From positions 1,612,001 to 1,676,000 of the forward strand of contig CAWDDC010000004.1 in the NCBI GenBank assembly GCA_963801045.1: DNA of 64,000 bases, written 5' to 3'. The DNA comes from JACCWP01 sp963801045. GTDB lineage: Bacteria > Actinomycetota > Actinomycetes > Propionibacteriales > Nocardioidaceae. Below are positions 62,001-64,000 of this stretch, piece after piece; the first letter of the stretch is position 1, and every line of letters begins with the position of its first letter. The notes under the pieces are model-generated. The model worked only from the letters and a program-made list of their open reading frames with translations. It did not search any database and was not told the DNA's origin. Made by a program: the position numbers and the translations under genes.

Positions 62001-62966
62001 GTACAGCGGGAGGATCTCGGGCGGCTGTCGCTGGCCCTGGGTGTGCTCGCGCAGCGCATCGGCCGCATCGCGGATCTCGCGCTCGCCGGAGAAGAAGACC
62101 AGCACGTCGCCCGGTCCCTCGGCTGCCAGCTCGTCGACGGCTTCGCACAGCGCCTGCACCGGGTCGGCGTCCGGGTCGTCGACCGGCCGGTAGCGGACCT
62201 CGACCGGGTACGTACGTCCGGACACCTCAAGCACCGGCGCCCCGTCGAAGTGCGCCGCGAAGCGGTCGGGGTCGATGGTCGCCGAGGTGATGACCACCTG
62301 CAGGTCGGGACGGCGGGGGAGCAGCCGCCTGAGGTAGCCGAGCAGGAAGTCGATGGTGAGGCTTCGCTCGTGCGCCTCGTCGACGACGATCGCGTCGTAC
62401 CGCAGCAGCAGGGGGTCGCGCTGGATCTCGGCGACCAGCAGGCCGTCGGTCATCAGCTTGATCATCGTGTCGTCGCTGACCTCGTCGGTGAACCGAACGG
62501 CGTAACCCACAGTGCCGCCGACCTCGGTTTGCATCTCCTCGGCCAGCCGTTCGGCGACGCTGCGTGCGGCGATCCGGCGCGGCTGGGTGTGGCCGACCAT
62601 GCCGCGTCTGCCGCGGCCGAGCTCCAGCAGCATCTTGGGCAGCTGGGTGGTCTTGCCGCTGCCGGTCTCGCCCGCGACGACTACGACCTGGTGGTCACGC
62701 AGCGCTGCGACCAGTTCGTCGTGCGCCTGGCTGACCGGCAGCTCCTCCGGGTACGCCAGGTGCGGCTGCACGCCGGCCCGGTGCGCCATCCGACGTTCGG
62801 CGGCGTCGACGTCCGTGCCGAGTCGCCGCAGTGCCTGCTCCCGCTTGGCCGGGTTGCGCTGGCGGCGCAGTCCCTCGAGCCGCCGGCCGATCCGGTGCTC
62901 GTCTGCCAGGGTCAGGGCAGGCAGCCGGCCGCGCAGCTGCGCGACCGTCGGCGGGGGAGTGGACAT
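59070..62966 (-). CDS. hrpA: ATP-dependent RNA helicase HrpA
   Basis: A 1298-residue DEAH-box helicase, the full HrpA length. AGETGSGKTTQLPKML is motif I (about residue 95), VDEAHERS motif II, ITSATI motif III, and SQASANQRSGRCGR motif VI. The helicase-associated, OB-fold and long HrpA-specific C-terminal domains (DUF3418, RFLFANRELL-like HRFFHANRELLADVEG) follow. It unwinds structured RNA and, in other bacteria, resolves stalled ribosomes on mRNA. It converges on the MFS-FKBP gene with 1 nt between stops. Confidence 0.95.
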   Translation of the reverse strand: MSTPPPTVAQLRGRLPALTLADEHRIGRRLEGLRRQRNPAKREQALRRLGTDVDAAERRMAHRAGVQPHLAYPEELPVSQAHDELVAALRDHQVVVVAGETGSGKTTQLPKMLLELGRGRRGMVGHTQPRRIAARSVAERLAEEMQTEVGGTVGYAVRFTDEVSDDTMIKLMTDGLLVAEIQRDPLLLRYDAIVVDEAHERSLTIDFLLGYLRRLLPRRPDLQVVITSATIDPDRFAAHFDGAPVLEVSGRTYPVEVRYRPVDDPDADPVQALCEAVDELAAEGPGDVLVFFSGEREIRDAADALREHTQGQRQPPEILPLYGRLSAAEQHKVFTSHAGRRVVLATNVAETSLTVPGIHYVVDTGTARISRYSQRLKVQRLPIERISQASANQRSGRCGRTSDGIAIRLYSEDDFDTRPEFTEPEILRTNLASVVLQMAALGLGELADFPFVDPPDSRAVRDGVQLLEELAALDARAGTTGDRLTDLGRRLARLPLDPRLGRMVLEADRLGCVREVVVIAAALSIQDPRERPADKQAQADQAHARFRDPTSDLIGHLKLWQHLRTEQRARSSSGFRRMCRQEFLHYLRVREWQDMVAQLRRVLDDIGVSMSSTADNPDLVHRALLSGLLSHIGQRQQETRDYLGARGARFAIFPGSALFKSRPEWVMAGELVETSRLWGRDVARIDPDWVEPLAEHLLKRSYAEPHWERNRGSAVALETVTLYGVPIVSGRRVQLGLTDPALARELFIRHALVEGDWDTRHRFFHANRELLADVEGLEDRTRRRDIVVDEQTLVDFYDERVPAEVVSARHFDSWWKQQWHRHPELLTFDRELLVRDEADVDPTSWSSAYPDEWQVGEATLPLSYVFEPGDARDGVTVDVPLRLLHHLRAEDFAWQVPGLRLDLVTELIRSLPKPVRRQLVPAPDHAARVLPVLRPDDGGLLTALAHQLLRTTGVQVSPADFDVRRLPEHLRLTFRVVDDDGREVAAGKDLPMLQDTLRERLRATLTDAAGDLERTGLRDWTIDELPRTVSSTRAGHTVTGYPALHDDGDSVSVRVLESEPARDSVMRAGTVRLLRLTMPSPLAPVVRGLDNRAKLALGHNPYGSVPALLEDAADCAVGHLVGEAGGPAWDAAGFAALRERVRADLVPATEQVVTQVQRILSEAHEARVRLAGLGASSLAAVRDDVEVQLDELMAPGFVGRTGWDRLPDVVRYLAGVRQRLDRLADDPRRDLARLDELLGVVTAYEQARDAVPPGAVAPAGLEEARWLIEELRLGLFAPGVRTARPASVQRVRRALDAV

Positions 62967-63281
62967 GGCCGGTCCAGTCTAGGAATTCCCCGTGTAGCAG
63001 ACCCGCCAATAGGGTCCGCTCATGGAGGGCTCGTTCCTTCTTCTGCGGGGCTGGGCCACGTCTCCCCGCGTGCCGCGATAGTCACCAGCACGTGACCCAT
63101 GACCCTGACGTGGCGATCGCGCCGGCTCTCAGAGACCGCCACGGCACAGTCACGACGCTAGAGCCACCGGCTCGCGGTGCAGCCGATTGACCGCGTGCCC
63201 GATGTGACTGTGCCACCCGCGTCTCGACAAGGCTGCACGGCGAGAAGCGGGCCTCCAACAGGGTGTGCGGTCCTCGGTACG
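62967..63281. other. 315-bp stretch with no recognised gene
   Basis: Between hrpA's start and the small membrane protein gene. It should hold the hrpA promoter. An inverted repeat, GGCACAGTCAC at 63143-63153 and GTGACTGTGCC at 63204-63214, with a 50-nt spacer, is the only structure I see. No convincing reading frame. Confidence 0.5.
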
Positions 63282-63554
63282 GTGCGGGCCGAACAGGGAC
63301 GCGTCAGCGCTGACGCCACCATTACCTGGTTGATCCTGATCGGCATTCTCTTAACAGTCGCGGGCGGCGCGACCTGGCTTGCCCTGGACTCCTCAGATGA
63401 TCCCAGCGGCGCGGTGATCGGCGGTGGCCTAGCAGCCATCGCCTCTGTGATGCTCACGGTCGGCCTTGTTGGAGCCGGAGTCCAACTCGGCCTCCGCGCT
63501 CACATCGAGAACGAAGAGACTTTTCGAGCCTGGCGAGAGTCCCAGCAGGAGTGA
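63282..63554 (+). CDS. Small two-helix membrane protein of unknown function
   Basis: A 90-residue protein from GTG 63282; a longer frame from 63177 is possible but its first part does not look coding. Two hydrophobic helices (about 13-32, TWLILIGILLTVAGGATWLA, and 43-66, GGGLAAIASVMLTVGLVGAG) and a polar C-terminus (ENEETFRAWRESQQE). GC is somewhat lower than in neighbours. No family recognised. Confidence 0.55.
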   Translation: MRAEQGRVSADATITWLILIGILLTVAGGATWLALDSSDDPSGAVIGGGLAAIASVMLTVGLVGAGVQLGLRAHIENEETFRAWRESQQE

Positions 63555-63846
63555 CGCCCGTCGACCGATGAGCAGTAGTCGAATGGGCCGCGGCCACGGA
63601 CAACGGCAGGTTCTTCGCGGATCGCGTGCGCCTGACCGCCATCCGACGCTCCGGGGCCCGCCGAACTCGAACATCGCGATGCCGTATGCCCCGTGCACGC
63701 CGCTGGGATCTTGCGGCGGGCAAATCGGCGATGTCGTCGGCGCGAGCGGCCGCTCGCACTTGCCTTCGGTGCATGAGCAGATTCGCCTTGTGGACAAGGC
63801 CATTCGGTGTCGGGGGAGTGTCGGTGGCCGGGTCTAGGTTGGTGTC
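63555..63846. other. 292-bp stretch with no recognised gene; probable promoter of the DUF222 gene
   Basis: No frame here is convincing. The last 60 bp, from TTGTGGACAAGG to GTCTAGGTTGGTGTC, look like the leader and promoter, with a TAGGTT -10 element close to the ATG at 63847, so the mRNA would have a very short leader. Confidence 0.45.
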
Positions 63847-64000
63847 ATGTCCGACCAGCCGATCAGTCCCGCCGCCCACCCGGTGGCCGAGCTGTGTCGG
63901 CGGTTGGGTGCCCGGCTGGACGAGGTCGGCGACCCGGCCCTGTGGTCAGTCGGGGATTCGGAGCTGGGCGGGCTGGTCCGGGAACTGGACGTGCAGATCC
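63847..64000 (+). CDS. DUF222/HNH endonuclease family protein, 3' partial (window edge)
   Basis: The first 51 codons only: MSDQPISPAAHPVAELCRRL, then GARLDEVGDPALWSVGDSELGGLVRELDVQ. The pattern LWSxxDxELxxLVRELxxQ is the N-terminal start of the DUF222 (13E12 repeat) proteins, which usually end in an HNH nuclease domain and occur in many copies in actinobacterial genomes. The nuclease part would lie beyond base 64000, so the call rests on the N-terminus. Confidence 0.7.
   Translation, partial: MSDQPISPAAHPVAELCRRLGARLDEVGDPALWSVGDSELGGLVRELDVQI

Overview
The window is about 72% GC (by eye) actinobacterial chromosome. GTG starts and 1-4 nt start/stop overlaps are frequent and genes are tightly packed. 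The mabA/inhA-like pair, SURF1, DUF3099, SigE-family sigma factor, biotin synthase auxiliary protein, DUF1918 and DUF222/HNH proteins point to Actinomycetota. A Nocardioidaceae-like member of Propionibacteriales is my best inference; no rRNA or other species marker is present to prove it. I see no prophage, insertion sequence, CRISPR array, rRNA or tRNA.

Layout. 1-3961: a Puu-like operon (gamma-glutamyl-amine synthetase cut by the window edge, aldehyde dehydrogenase, SDR, gamma-glutamyl-GABA hydrolase) for polyamine or amine breakdown. 3977-7083: a HAD phosphoglucomutase and a GH65 disaccharide phosphorylase, translationally coupled. 7085-8975: surf1 and moaA, each broken by three single-base insertions. 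9155-11759: small conserved proteins, dodecin, and a fabG/mabA-inhA type fatty acid synthesis pair. 11764-13461: a cyanophycin-synthetase relative lacking the ATP-grasp domain. 13536-18928: a five-gene sugar-acid operon (Ldh-family dehydrogenase, MHS transporter, mannitol/fructuronate dehydrogenase, SDR, IclR regulator) with a clear promoter and a palindromic operator. 18932-23491: soxR, csbD, and the cyanophycin pair cphA/cphB. 23531-31213: sixA, serB, an ABC ATPase, NfeD-SPFH pair, TSUP permease, a MerB-like protein and adenosine deaminase. 31304-39018: a YbaK-like deacylase, GNAT, lysophospholipase-like hydrolase, PEBP protein, siroheme synthase, sulfatase, SpoU methyltransferase, peptide deformylase. 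39019-40088: a small patchy region with a truncated VOC gene, a secreted protein and a direct repeat. 40092-43190: bioA-bioF-bioD (bioF frameshifted); bioB with its auxiliary gene lies at 49282-50516. 43384-49193: secreted protein, PiT phosphate transporter, S4 protein, DUF1684, an ECF-type sigma factor with a membrane partner, and a deazaflavin-dependent reductase. 50619-55994: membrane protein, methyltransferase, aldo/keto reductase, secreted M28 peptidase, DUF2252 protein. 56056-59068: two MarR regulators and an EmrB-type exporter fused in frame to an FKBP domain. 59070-62966: HrpA helicase. The window ends in a small membrane protein and the first 51 codons of a DUF222/HNH gene.

The most interesting points are: (i) cyanophycin metabolism (cphB-cphA) together with a separate CphA-like protein that has lost the ATP-grasp domain; (ii) a palindromic element found three times, each time between convergent genes, probably a bidirectional terminator family; (iii) the IclR-type operator over the start of the sugar-acid operon; (iv) the MFS-FKBP fusion; and (v) seven frameshifts, all single extra bases and mostly in or next to short runs, which look more like consensus errors than gene decay.
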